Positions 10,994-21,602 of a stretch of 64,000 nt of DNA are shown one piece after another (the stretch's first letter is position 1; each line of letters starts with the position of its first letter). Below the pieces are notes generated by a model. It was not told where the DNA came from and did no database searches. It saw only the letters and a program-made list of their open reading frames with translations. The DNA comes from Panicum virgatum (lineage: Eukaryota; Streptophyta; Magnoliopsida; Poales; Poaceae). Position numbers and translations under genes: made by a program. The stretch covers positions 27,691,495 to 27,755,494 of the forward strand of contig NC_053146.1 of the NCBI RefSeq assembly GCF_016808335.1, written 5' to 3'.

Positions 10994-11290
10994 AAGTGTA
11001 TGTTATCTTCTCGTATCGCTCCTGGTGCATCAAATTTGATGGGGTAGCGGACCTAAGCTACCGCCGACGTGGCGTAGGGTCCACCGCCGGCAGAGCGCGT
11101 GTCCCAACCGTCCCCGGCCCTCCCTCCCGAGCTCGGCACGGCGGAGCTCAAGCCACCGAGCTCGACGCCGCCGAGCTCGTGGCGGAGGCATGCGCGGTGG
11201 ACGTGAGGGGGCCATCGAGGAGACGGCGGCTGGCAAGCGCGGAGAGATGAGGACGGAGGAGGAGAGAGGACGGAGGAGAAGGCGGAGGCC
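10994..11290. other. GC-rich sequence left of the gypsy insertion
   Basis: Overlapping GC-rich frames with no recognisable domain. It was continuous with 32966 onwards before the gypsy element inserted (duplicated target ATGTA). Confidence 0.5.
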
Positions 11291-11295
11291 ATGTA

Positions 11296-11697
11296 TGTTA
11301 GACCCGGGATAGCGGAACTATTTATAGACATAGAATGTTCTAGAGTAAGGGATAGTTCATGGATGTACCTTACCTCTTTTGTAACTACTTGAATAGGCAT
11401 AGAACTAGCTGCAGTACAAAGGAAACTACCTGATTGTGTTGTAGTAGGACTCCAACTGTACTCGGTTAGGACTTTCCATGTAACCCTGTCGCCCCAGATA
11501 TATAAGGGCGGGCAGGGACCCCCTCCAAATGATCAACACCTAAGGCAATACAAACCACACAGGACGTAGGGTATTACGCAAACTCGCGGCCCAAACCTGT
11601 CTAAATCTTGGTGTTCCTTGTACCATCGAGTTCTAGAGCAGTCGATCCCTACCTACAAACCCTACTGCTAAGGGTATCCCTGAGCAGGCTTAGCGGT
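11296..11697 (+). repeat. outer gypsy 5' LTR, main part
   Basis: 402 bp of the 413-bp LTR; the last 11 bases (AAACACCGACA) lie at 23930-23940 beyond the nested element. It matches 32548-32960 with roughly twenty substitutions by eye. Confidence 0.9.
11499..11506 (+). promoter_or_regulatory. LTR TATA box
   Basis: TATATAAG in CAGATATATAAGGGCGGG, about 190 bp before the end of the 413-bp LTR, a normal place for the U3/R promoter. The same motif is at 32751-32758 in the other LTR. Confidence 0.6.
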
Positions 11698-14600
11698 TGT
11701 AACACCTGGTTTACAAAAGGACATAAACCGAGCAATCATATACATGCCAGGATCAAGTCACACATATATACAACAGAATGAACAGTATATCACAGCACAT
11801 ATCACGTAAAAAGATATAATAAAGCGAGTACGAATGTTATTTATTACATAAATGACAAAATGTCTGGTACAAAGTATGCAGAAGCGTAAACAGGTACAGA
11901 ACTCTCGGAAGCTGGGCGCCACAGGGATGTCGACTGGTAGACGACTGCCTAGAAGTCCTCGTACTCCTGGTAGCTCTGGGTGAACTCCCTCGCATCACCA
12001 GGAACTGAGCAGCAGTAGAGTATCCCCAAAAAGAACAAGAGGAAAAGAGTAGAGGAGGCAAGAGTGAGTACACAACTTGTACTCAATAAGTATAACACAA
12101 ACTATGAGGCTCTAAGGTTGGCTGACTCGACTGCATTAGCTTTTAAGTCTTGGCAAAATTTTATTATAGCTACTTACTACAAGTTGGTGAATTACCATAA
12201 ACTCAGTTACATAGTAATTAATCAAAATTAATCATGAACTACTGAGAACCAAACCAAACCACCTGGGGAACCCACCTAATCAAAGGAAGATAACCCCACT
12301 AATCAAAAGATGGATCTGGGCCGCTCATAACCGTGAGCACGGCTAGTATACCAGTTTTACACTCTGCAGAGGTTGCAAATCTTTACCCACAAGTCGTGAG
12401 CTACGCTAGTTGTTCATCACACTTCCGTAGGTGAGATGACTAGCAAACTCACTACGAGGCCATTACAAAGGACCACGTTGGTAAGGTGTAACCGCTAAGG
12501 ATTCAGGCACCACAATGATGGGGCCCACCTCGAGGGGGTACAAGATAACACAGACCAAACCTCACAGCGCAGGGACCATTGAAGCTCACCCCCCTCTTGC
12601 CCCGTCGGTAAGTTACTCCCGAACCAAAATGACCTAATTAGTAAGCCAAGACCTTCCCATTCCAGTATTGTGGTAGCGCTGTTGTCCCAGGTTGTCGCTC
12701 TATGAACCGGTCCTTAGGGAGAGTGGCCAACCCAGCACTAAGCACCGTGCTGGCCCCCTAAACCATGTACACCGCACAAAGGGCCACTCTCAGAATTAAG
12801 TTGCATATACCATTAATCAAATTAATTAAAAAGGACCAAGTGTATTATAGCGCGACACCTAGCACAACTAACCAAAATGCAACCCAAGGGATATATATAT
12901 AAAGGATATAAAGTGGCTAGGAAAGTTCTTATAGGCATACAATATTAAAATGCAGTATGAAATTGTATTTAAAAGTGATAGATGGTGTTCATGTTATACT
13001 TGCCTTCCTCAAAGTTCTCCTACTGCTCAAACTGCTCTGAAGACGGTGGCTTCTCCGGGTACTGGTACTCCTCCGAAGGATCAATGTCTACTCACGATCG
13101 CAACACCAAAACAAGTCCAGCACATACACATACATGCAAACAAGAGCAAACACTAAGAAACAGTACAATAATACATAAAAACAGCAAACAAAACTAAGCT
13201 AAGACTATTCTACGTGTTACAACGGTCGCGTGGACATAAAGAACACCTAAAACGGAGCTAGAACACGAAATCTAGGCTTAAAACAAGATCTAGGGGCTAA
13301 ACTGTAAGAAAACAGAGTTTCCAAGGGTTTCTGCGCAAAAACCAGGGACTAAAACATAATTAAACGAAAAGATCCAGGGCTAACGTGCAAAAAACGCATA
13401 GGCTGGACTGCGGGCGCTATTTCTGGAAATCTCAGGGGTCTAAACATTAAAAAATAGGACCGATCTGCAATTACTTCTGAATTGTCTAGGACTGCGGGTT
13501 GATTCTGCAAAAGCCCGAGGGCAATTTAGCAAAAGCGCCAGGCCGAACTGGTATCTAAGGACTGGGGCCGTTGGATCACGATCTGGCGGATCAGATCAAA
13601 GGCACACGGGTCCGGTGGCGCTGGGTCGCCGGAGGTGGCTACTTCGCGGCGGCGAGGGCTGATGCTCGCCGGAGATCGTCGAATTCGACGCTCCGGGGGT
13701 AAAATCGGGTAGGGCTTTTGCTTGGGAGGAAGAGCGTCGCATGCGTGATCCAGCTGGACCAACATCGAGGCTTGGCAAGGCTCGGAGCTGCACGTGCGAC
13801 GGTGGCGGCAGCTCTGGGCATCGGGAACACGCTGGCGTGTGGTGTTCAGGCACCTAAAGGGCGCTACAGCCTACGAGAACTTGCGCAAAAGGAAGAGGAG
13901 GTCGAGGTGTAGCTCACCGAGGCTCGAATCGAGTGGGAAGGCCGTGCAGGGAGGTCGGCGGCAAAGACCGGCGGTGAGGGTCGACGCTGCTCACGCGGAT
14001 AGGTCGACGCAGGGGCACCCCGGGCTGCTGGGCTCCGCAGGTCGGCTCGTGGAGTGCCTTCGAGGGAGCCATGGCGGTCAGGGAGGTCATGGGGTCGCCG
14101 GAGGTGAGCAATTGCTCGGGGTTGGACTCACCGGCGGCGATGGTTTCGGGGTGAAATCCGGCACGTGCAGGGTTCTAGGTCGAGGAAAGAGGCCCCGAGG
14201 AGACTTCTGGCGCTAGGGTGCGATGGAGCGGCGTGGCCACGGCGGCATGGCCGCGGCGGCGCGAAGCTCTGCGCAGCAATGGCGTGGCGGAGCGAGGTAG
14301 CTACGGTGCTGTGGCGGCGGTGGCATGGTGAGATTAGGTCACAGGAGAGGGCACCACGTGCTAAAAAGGAGGCGTGAATCTGGACGTGGTTGCCCGGGAT
14401 GTAAGGCCGGCGAGGATCTCGGAATGATGGGCGCTATGCGGGGGAAGCGGATCACGCCAACAGCTCAGCGTGATCCCGGGCTCTGGTGGCGCTTCTAGAA
14501 GGACGAGGGGCGAGCGGGCGAGCTGACCGGTGGGTCTGCAGGGCCGAGCGGTCCACAGGGCAGCGGGGCTCGGGAAGGTCTGTGGGGGTCAGACGAGACG

Positions 14601-15218
14601 GAGCAGGGGCGCTCGGCGTGGGGGACCCGGGAGGAAGAAGCTGACGGGTGGGGCCGCGGTGTCAGTCGTACGGGCAACAACGATCGAGTGCGCGGCGTGC
14701 GGTTGAACGGCGCGGACAGGTGGGACCTCCTTGTCAACCGGAAGAGCAATGTGGCGCGGGATGCGGGTTGGAGCGAATGGAGAGCTGGGCTTCGGCGACG
14801 CTGTCTTGCTGGGCCGAGCGGGAGGCGAGGTCGCGGGCCGGACGCGGGAGAGGGCGCTGGGCCGTGCTGGCGCGGAGGGAAACGGGCCGCAGGGACAGAA
14901 CGGGCTGGGCTGGGCTGGTAAGGAGGAGGAGGTGGGCTGCTGGGTTGGATTAGGTTTCTGGTTTTCTTTCCTCTTTTCCTTTTCCAAACACACTCAAACT
15001 AATTTTGAATTCAAATCAAATTTGAATTCAAACCCTATGCACTCAATCTAATACAACTTATGCACCAGCATGAATGCACAAACATGTTACCTAAAAAAAT
15101 TTTATTTCCTTGTGAAAATTAATTAAGTTAAATGCAAAGCTAAGCAAAATTAAAACCTATGCAAGAATTAAATCTATTGACTTTATTATAAATTTGAAAT
15201 TTACATTAGGGTGGTACG
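11698..15218 (-). repeat. chromovirus 3' LTR (left copy)
   Basis: 3521 bp. It contains an AT-rich outer part (11.7-13.5 kb) and a GC-rich core (13.53-14.95 kb) with many chance ORFs. The inner end is GTGGTACG instead of GTGTTACA, so it has mutated. It has about 60 bp near 11715-11775 that the right LTR lacks. Confidence 0.9.
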
Positions 15219-15254
15219 AACCCTACCCCCTTATAGGAATCTCGTCCCCGAGAT
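15219..15254 (-). other. chromovirus polypurine tract and stop-proximal region
   Basis: On the minus strand the bases before the 3' LTR read AAGGGGGTAGGGTT, a typical polypurine tract. Confidence 0.6.
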
Positions 15255-15446
15255 TCAGCTGGACTGGCTAGCAAAGAGATCTGGATATGTCTTCCTCAGC
15301 TCATCTTCTCTCTCCCATGTAGCCTCAGCCTCACTGTGATGACTCCACTGAACTCTGCACATCTTGATGCGCTTGTTCCGTGTAACCCTCTCCGATGTCT
15401 CCAGAATCTTCACCGGATGCTCAGTATAGGTTAGATCTTCCTGCAC
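15255..15446 (-). pseudogene. chromovirus polyprotein C-terminus with chromodomain
   Basis: The 63-residue frame reads EHPVKILETSERVTRNK, then MCRVQWSHHSEAEATWERED and LRKTYPDLF. This has the chromodomain layout (a beta-strand with I/V-L, KYLVKW-like strand, E-TWE helix) found after integrase in Tekay/Del chromoviruses, where it guides insertion to histone-marked chromatin. Going upstream (15447-15790) the frame continues as the integrase tail, interrupted by TGA at 15483-15485 and TAG at 15729-15731, both where Arg or Gln would be expected. Confidence 0.8.
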
Positions 15447-15790
15447 CTCTAACCCATCCAGTGGTGCCTGCTCCTCAGGTACTCACAGACACTTCTTCAA
15501 CTGAGAAATATGGAAGACATCATGCACCCTAGAGAGGTTGGTAGGCAACTCCAGGCGATAAGCTACTTCGCCTTTCCTCTCTAGCACCTTGAATGGACCA
15601 ATATACCGGGGTGCTAGCTTCTCCTTGACGTTGAATCTGCGGATTCCTCGCATCGGGGACACCTTCAGATATACATAATCATCAACGCTGAAGGTTAGGT
15701 CCCTCCGTTTTCCATCTGCATAGCTCTTCTACTTAGTCTGTGCAATCCTCAGATTCTCCCGCACAGTTTGTACCATCTGCTCTGCATCTT

Positions 15791-16294
15791 CTATAATGTC
15801 AGGGCCAAAGAGCTGCTTCTCACCAATCTGATCCCAATAAAGAGGAGTCCTGCACTTTCTGCCATACAATGCCTCAAAGGGGACTTCTTCAGACTGGCCT
15901 GGTAGTTGTTGTAGGAAAACTCAGCATACGACAGGCACTTATCCCAACTGGTACCATACTGAATAGCGCAGGCTCGCAACATATCTTCCAACACCTGGTT
16001 GGTTCTCTCTGTCTGCCCATCTGTTTGAGGATGATAGGCAGTACTGAAGCGCAGTTTCGTATCCAACGAATCATGGAGCTGCTCCCAGAACCGTGAAGTG
16101 AACTGAGATCCTCTGTCAGATATGATCTTCTTGGGTACACCATGCAAACAGACAATCCGAGAGATGTACAACTCTGCAAGTCTGGCACCGGAGTAAGTAG
16201 TGTTCACCAGAATGAAGTGAGCAACCTTCGTCAAACGATCCACTACTACCCATATGGAGTTGTACCCTTTCTGAGTACGACGGCAACCCAACAA
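15791..16294 (-). pseudogene. chromovirus integrase catalytic core
   Basis: Residue positions in this frame: Asp19 (WVVVDRLTKVAHF), Asp60 (IISDRGSQFTS) and Glu96 (DGQTERTNQ), with 35 residues between the last two, so the DDE triad is intact. It joins DNA ends of the element to host DNA in the nucleus. The frame is shifted relative to the zinc-binding part (16116-16556), with which it overlaps, so a frameshift separates the two halves of one integrase. Confidence 0.85.
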
Positions 16295-16556
16295 TGAAGT
16301 CCATAGTGATCTCCTCCCATTTCCACTCTGGAATCTTCAATGGCTGTAACAGACCTGCTGGCCTCTGATGCTCAGCCTTGACACGCTGATAGGCGTCGCA
16401 AATAGCTACGTACTCTGCCACTGAACGCTTCATCCCATACCACCAGAAGCGTTCCTTGAGGTCATAATACATCTTCGTACTACCCGGATGAATGGAATAC
16501 GTTGTATCATGAGCCTCACTCAGGATCAACTTCCTGAGATCCTTCACATCTGGCAC
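16116..16556 (-). pseudogene. chromovirus integrase zinc-binding N-terminus
   Basis: HHCC-type region: His16 and His23 (SEAHDTTYSIHPG), then ICDAYQRVK, where the second Cys of the usual C-x-x-C is Tyr56. Zinc binding would be impaired. WKWEEITMDFIVGLP precedes the core, as in intact chromoviruses. Confidence 0.8.
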
Positions 16557-16763
16557 ACAGATCTGGTTCTTGTACCATAAGGTACCCTGATTATCCTCTC
16601 TGAAATGAGGAGCCTTTCCTTTCTTGAGTAACTCACGAATCTCCTGCAGCTTCTCATCTTCCTTCTGATGCTGTCAGATCTCTGCCTCTAGAGTGGGCTC
16701 TGCCTCGAATGCTGCACTCGAAGTATGATGCAAGAAATCCAGACTCAACTGCTCAAACTCCTC

Positions 16764-17096
16764 TCATAATTCTGGAGGCATCTGGAGAGCCACGGCCATG
16801 TTGACATAGCTTCTTCTGCTCAGAGCATCTGCCACAACATTGGCCTTACCCGAATGATAGTGAATCTCCAGGTCATGATCTTTGACCAGCTCTAACCATC
16901 TTCTCTGCCGCATGTTCAGCTCATTTTGCGTGAAAATATACTTGAGGCTCTTGTGATCTGTGTAGATATCACATTGCTGCCCGAACAAGTAATGCCTCCA
17001 AATCTTCAGAGCATGCACAACTGCGGCTAACTCAAGATCATGAATGGGATAGTTCAGCTCATGCCGACGTAACTGCCGTGAAGCATAGGCAATCAC
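16764..17096 (-). pseudogene. chromovirus RNase H
   Basis: It reads [20 protein letters not shown] then [24 protein letters not shown] and [12 protein letters not shown], the standard RNase H blocks of Ty3/gypsy (including D of TDHKSL and the final ADALSR). It is separated from RT only by one TAG (17106-17108), where Gln is expected. Confidence 0.85.
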
Positions 17097-17105
17097 TCTG
17101 CCCTC

Positions 17106-17978
17106 CTACATCAAGACACAACCAAGACCATCCTTCAAACTATCACAATAGACTGTGAACCTCTTGCCCTGGTCTGGCAGAGTAAGGACTGGCGCCGTAG
17201 TCAACCTCTTATTCAACTCATCTAATTCCATCTGACGCTCATCAGTCCATATGAAGTCCGTACTCTTCTCAAGCAAACAAGTCAAGGGCTTCGCGATTTT
17301 GGAGAAATTCTCAATGAACCTCCGATAATATCCTACTAAGCCCAAGAATGACCGAACTTCCTTCACCGTCTGCGGTGTCTTCCACTCGAGCACATCCTTC
17401 ACCTTGCTCAGATCAACTGCAATGCCTCCCTTGGAGATGATATGACCAAGGAATGGAACCTCATTAATCCAGAACTCGCACTTGCTGAACTTAGCATACA
17501 GCTGATACTCCCTCAATCTCTGCAACACGAGCTTCAGATGAACTTCATGCTCTACCTCTGACTTGGAAAAGATCAGAATATCATCAATAAAGATCACCAC
17601 GAAGACATCCAGATAGTCCATGAAAACATTGTTCATCAGGTGCATGAAGAAAGCCGGGGCATTAGTCAAGCCGAAAGACATGACCATGTACTCATACAGC
17701 CCGTACTTGCAGGTGAATGCCGTCTTCGGTATATCCTCGGGACGGATCCTCAGCTGAAAATAACCCGAACGCAGATCAATCTTCAAGAATATACAAGCAC
17801 CTTGAAGCAGATAAAAAAGATCCTCAATACGGGGCAGTGGATGCTTGTTCTTGATGGTAACTGCGTTCAGATCCCAATAATCGACGCACATTCTCTTCGA
17901 ACCATTCTTCTTATCTACTAACAACAACGGAAAAGCCCAAGGAGAAAAGCTGCGACAGATATAGCCCTTGGCCAGCAA
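17106..17978 (-). pseudogene. chromovirus reverse transcriptase
   Basis: 290 residues. Asp68 ([14 protein letters not shown]) and Asp132-Asp133 ([11 protein letters not shown]) give the complete catalytic triad. It also has [22 protein letters not shown] fingers/palm and [15 protein letters not shown] in the connection region, the Ty3/gypsy pattern. The frame continues from the protease ORF across a single TAG (17979-17981) and runs into RNase H across another. Length and motifs are normal for the family; only nonsense codons break it. Confidence 0.92.
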
Positions 17979-18608
17979 CTAATCAATGGTCTTCTTGACT
18001 TCCTCATGCTCTATAGGTGCCATGCGGTAGGGCCGCTTTGCAATAGGAGCTGTGCCAGGCAAGAGATCAATAGAAAACTCAATGTCGCGTTCAGGTGGCA
18101 TACCTGGCAAATCATCCGGAAAGACATCCGGGAAATCAGACACCACGCGAATACCGTCCGTGGGTCTAGCCTCCATCTGATGAAGGAACCCCGAGGGCTC
18201 TGAAGCACTGACTGTGACCTGCGGACTACCAGGTGCTGACAAGTAAACTGTCCGCTGAGCACAATCAATTCTGACTCCCCACTTGGCAAGAGTCTCCATT
18301 CCCAGAATCACATCAATACCCTTGGTGTCTAGCACCATCAGATTAGCACTGAAATTTACTCCCCTTATGGCTATACTGACTCGGGGGCAAACAATATGGG
18401 ATCTCAATTCCCCTCCCGGTGAAGAGACTAGCAGACACCTCTTTAATGTGGTGGTAAAGAAACTATGCTGCTCAACATATGACTTGGTGATGAATGAATG
18501 AGTAGCACCAGTATCGAAAAGCACTGTAGCTGGATGGGAGTTGACCATGAATGTACCAATAACCATGTTAGGAGCCTCGGCCGCTGACTCGGCCGTCACG
18601 TGGTTCAC
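17979..18608 (-). pseudogene. chromovirus protease and start of RT
   Basis: The aspartic protease active site is Asp32 in VLFDTGATHSFIT; the flap/second block LMVLDTKGIDVILGM follows at about residues 90-108. The C-terminal part (DLPGMPPERDIEFSIDLLPG, then PYRMAPIEHEEVKK) is the conserved lead-in to RT. It acts by cleaving the Gag-Pol polyprotein. It is in the same frame as the zinc-knuckle region upstream, interrupted by TAG. Confidence 0.88.
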
Positions 18609-19199
18609 CCGACCCTGTGCTGGCGCTCTGGGCTGAGATGGGCGCCCCTGCTATCCCGCCTGCGCCTTCCGGGGGCAAGAGTTGGCGTAGTGCCCCGGCT
18701 GGCCGCAGTGATAGCACGCGCAAGCAGGTGCTGTAGCCTGCTGTCCAGCAGGAGGAGCTGCCTGCCGTGGAGCCTGAGGTGCTGGCGGAGCTGGTGGAGC
18801 GGCACGAGCTGGAGGTGCCGGAAACCTCTGGCCCTGCACCGCCTGCTGCTGCTGTCAAGGCGGGTACTACTGCAGCCGCTGCTGGTATTGCTGGGGCGGC
18901 CGGTACTGTTGCTGCTGCTGAGGCGGCTGGAAGCGGGCACAGGTGTTGCTGCCGGAAGCAACTGGAGTGATTTTCTTCTTCTTATCCTCCATCTCTCAGT
19001 GCTTGCGCTCTGTGTTGAGCGCGCTGTCAACCAGATGGTTGAAGTCATCGAAGCGGAGGTTGATTAGCGCATACTGGATGTAGTCCTCAAGACCCTCCAT
19101 GAAGTGCTCCTGCTTCTCGCGGTCATCCGCGACCTCGGCAGGGGCGTAGCGAGCGAGCTGGAGGAAACGGTCACGGTACTCCGTCACCGTCATAGTCCC
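18609..19199 (-). pseudogene. chromovirus gag, second part with zinc knuckle
   Basis: It starts right after the intron with GTMTVTEYRDRFLQLARYAP, the C-terminal half of the capsid (retrotrans_gag) domain. A Gln/Pro/Ala-rich linker follows, then a CCHC knuckle CYHCGQPGHYANSCP (Cx2Cx4Hx4C intact) near 18670-18715. In-frame stops lie after TERKH and in the Gln-rich linker, mostly at positions where CAG or CGA would be expected. Gag packages element RNA into particles. Confidence 0.85.
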
Positions 19200-19319
19200 C
19201 TAAAGTGAAAAAGAAGGATGTATGACGAAGGATTAGCTTAGCTTTTCCTATTTTAAAAAGATAGAACAAGGGAGGTCTTAGCTCAAAAGGAAATGCTGAA
19301 GGATTATGTCTGGATTTAC
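19200..19319 (-). other. probable spliceosomal intron in chromovirus gag
   Basis: On the minus strand the gag codons ...ATT GCG CTT AAG TAG are followed by GTAAATCC at 19319 and 120 bp later by TTTTTCACTTTAG, after which capsid coding resumes in phase with GGG ACT ATG ACG. Removing GT...AG restores continuous gag. The TAG at 19320-19322 sits where related Gag proteins have Gln, so it is explained as CAG mutated to TAG. Confidence 0.6.
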
Positions 19320-19766
19320 CTACTTAAGCGCAATGAACTCCTTCTTCTTCGTCTTCATCACGCCTGCTGGGACGTGGTGGCTGCGGAACTGCTCCCGGAA
19401 CTGGGTCCAGGTGAAAGCCTCGTGGTCCTGAATCCGGTGGGACTCCCACCAGTCAAGAGCTGCCCCTCGCAGCTGCCCTGCTGCGTACAGGACACACTCC
19501 CGCTCATCACACTGTGCGATGTCCAACTGGCGCTCCACTGCATGGAGCCAGTCGTCCGCCTGGAGTGGGTGAGACATGTGGGAGAACATCGGCGGGTGAC
19601 CCCTCAGAAACTCCGCGCGCCTGTCGCGGGGCTGCTGTGGTGGACGCGGAGGCGGCGGCTGAGCATGGACCTGCTGCAGTGCCTGAACGGTGTTGTTCAG
19701 GGTGGCCATCATCTGTATCTGGAGCTGGAAGAACTGCTCCGGAGTCAAGGGTGGAGGCATCGGCAT
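19320..19766 (-). pseudogene. chromovirus gag, first part
   Basis: 149 codons. It has a PPPLTPEQFFQLQIQMMATL start, a Pro/Gln-rich linker, then the capsid-type domain with HPLQADDWLHAVERQLDIAQ, LRGAALDWWESH and FTWTQFREQFRSHHVPAG, matching the retrotransposon gag family. It ends in KKKEFIALK followed by TAG (19320-19322) at the probable intron boundary. Confidence 0.85.
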
Positions 19767-20375
19767 TCCAGTACCCTGGTTGTTCTGCCCCTGCTGTCAA
19801 GAACCGGAACCGGTAATCCTGGTGTTGATCATCTGATTTGAACAAAAGATGTATGAGCAAAGGTATTGCAGAAATGATTTCAACGGATACGATATCTTTC
19901 TGCAAGAAAACTCTGGCATGATAAAGTAGACAGGATAGAGTGCATGATTTTAACCCCAACGATCTAACTCATTTTATTAATTAATTAACTCTAACTTAAG
20001 ACTGATTTTCATTAAACAAATTTAACTACTAAGCTATGCAATCAACCAAAATCCAAATCAAACATGTAGCATAACAACAAGCATTCAAAAGTTCACACTT
20101 TAGTCGAGTTTAGCACACGACTCGACTAACACAACGCGTCACAAAATGGTCTATCGTGCTGAGGTCAGGGAATCCTAGACTGAAAAGGGTCGGTGAGATA
20201 CTTCAGGGCCAAAGCTACGGAAACTAATTCTATAGAGAAAAATCAAGGTAAGACGAGTAAAAATCTTAGAAATTCAAGGAGTATAATAGCAAAATAGTTT
20301 CAGCAGACAAGGCTTAGAGAGAAGAAGACCTAAAACTCGACCAGTTCTATCTAGGGTTTCGTCCTACAGTTGACC
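19767..20375 (-). other. chromovirus leader between primer site and gag
   Basis: Noncoding, AT-rich, no motif recognised apart from the primer-binding site at its right end. Confidence 0.5.
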
Positions 20376-20388
20376 TGGCTCTGATACA
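20376..20388 (-). other. chromovirus primer-binding site
   Basis: On the minus strand this reads TTGTATCAGAGCC beside the right LTR, one base off TGGTATCAGAGCC, the complement of initiator tRNA-Met used by many plant elements. It fixes the right LTR as the 5' LTR. Confidence 0.85.
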
Positions 20389-20392
20389 ACTC

Positions 20393-21533
20393 TGTAACAC
20401 CCGGTTTACATACAACAGAATAAACAGTATATCACAACACATATCACGTAAAAAGATATAATAAAGCGAGTATGAATGTTATTTATTACATAAATGAAAA
20501 AAATGTCTGGTACAAAGTATGCGGAAGCGTAAATAGGTACAGAACTCTCGGAAGCTGGGCGCCACAGGGACGTCGACTGGGAGATGACCGCCTAGAAGTC
20601 CTTGTACTCCTAGTAGCTCTAGGTGAACTCCCTCGCGTCGCCAGGAACAGAGCAGCAGTAGAGTATCCCCAAAAAGAACAAGAGGAAAAGAGTAGAGGAG
20701 GCAAGAGTGAGTACACAACTTGTACTCAACAAGTATAACACAAACTATGAGGCTCTAAGGTTGGCTGACTCGACTGCATTAGCTTTTAAGTCTTGGCAAA
20801 ATTTTATTACATCTACTTACTACAAGTTGGTGAATTACCATAAACCCAGTTACATAGTAATTAATTAAAATTAATCATGAACTACTGAGAACCAAACCAA
20901 ACCACCCGGGGAACCCCCCTAATCAAAGGAAGATAACCCCCCACTAATTAAAAGATGGATCTGGGCCGCTCATAACCGTGAGCACGGCTAGTATACTAGT
21001 TTTACACTCTGCAGAGGTTGCACATCTTTACCCACAAGACGTGAGCTACGCTAGTTGTTCATCACACTTCCATAGGTGAGATGACTAGAAAACTCACTAC
21101 GAGGCCGTCACAAAGGACCACGTTGGTAAGGTGTAACCGCTAAGGATTCAGGCTCCACAACAATGGGGCCCACCTCGAGGGGGTACAAGATAACACAGAC
21201 CAAGCCTTGCACAGCGCAGGGACCATTGAAGCTCACCCCCCCTCTTGCCCCGTCGGTAAGTTACTCCCGAACCAAAATGACCTAATTAGTAAGCCAAGAC
21301 CGTCCCATTCTAGTCTTGTGGTAGCGCTGTTGTCCCAAGTTGTCGCTCTATGAACCGGTCCTTAGGGAGAGTGGCCAACCCAGCACTAAGCACCATGCTA
21401 GCCCCCTAAACCATGTACATCGCATAAAGGGCCACTCTCAGAATTAAGTTGCATATACCATTAATCAAATTAATTAAAAAGGACCAAGTGTATTATAGCA
21501 CGGCACATAGCACAACTAACCAAAATGCAATCC

Positions 21534-21602
<69 letters not shown>

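Noticed and set aside
13530..14950. Many GC-rich ORFs on both strands (also 22260-23650 and 54480-55740)
   Set aside because: They are in the GC-rich core of the chromovirus LTR, appear in all three LTR copies with differing frames and stops, and have no domain.
20376..20388. tRNA gene signal
   Set aside because: Only the short complement of the tRNA 3' end is present; it is a primer-binding site.
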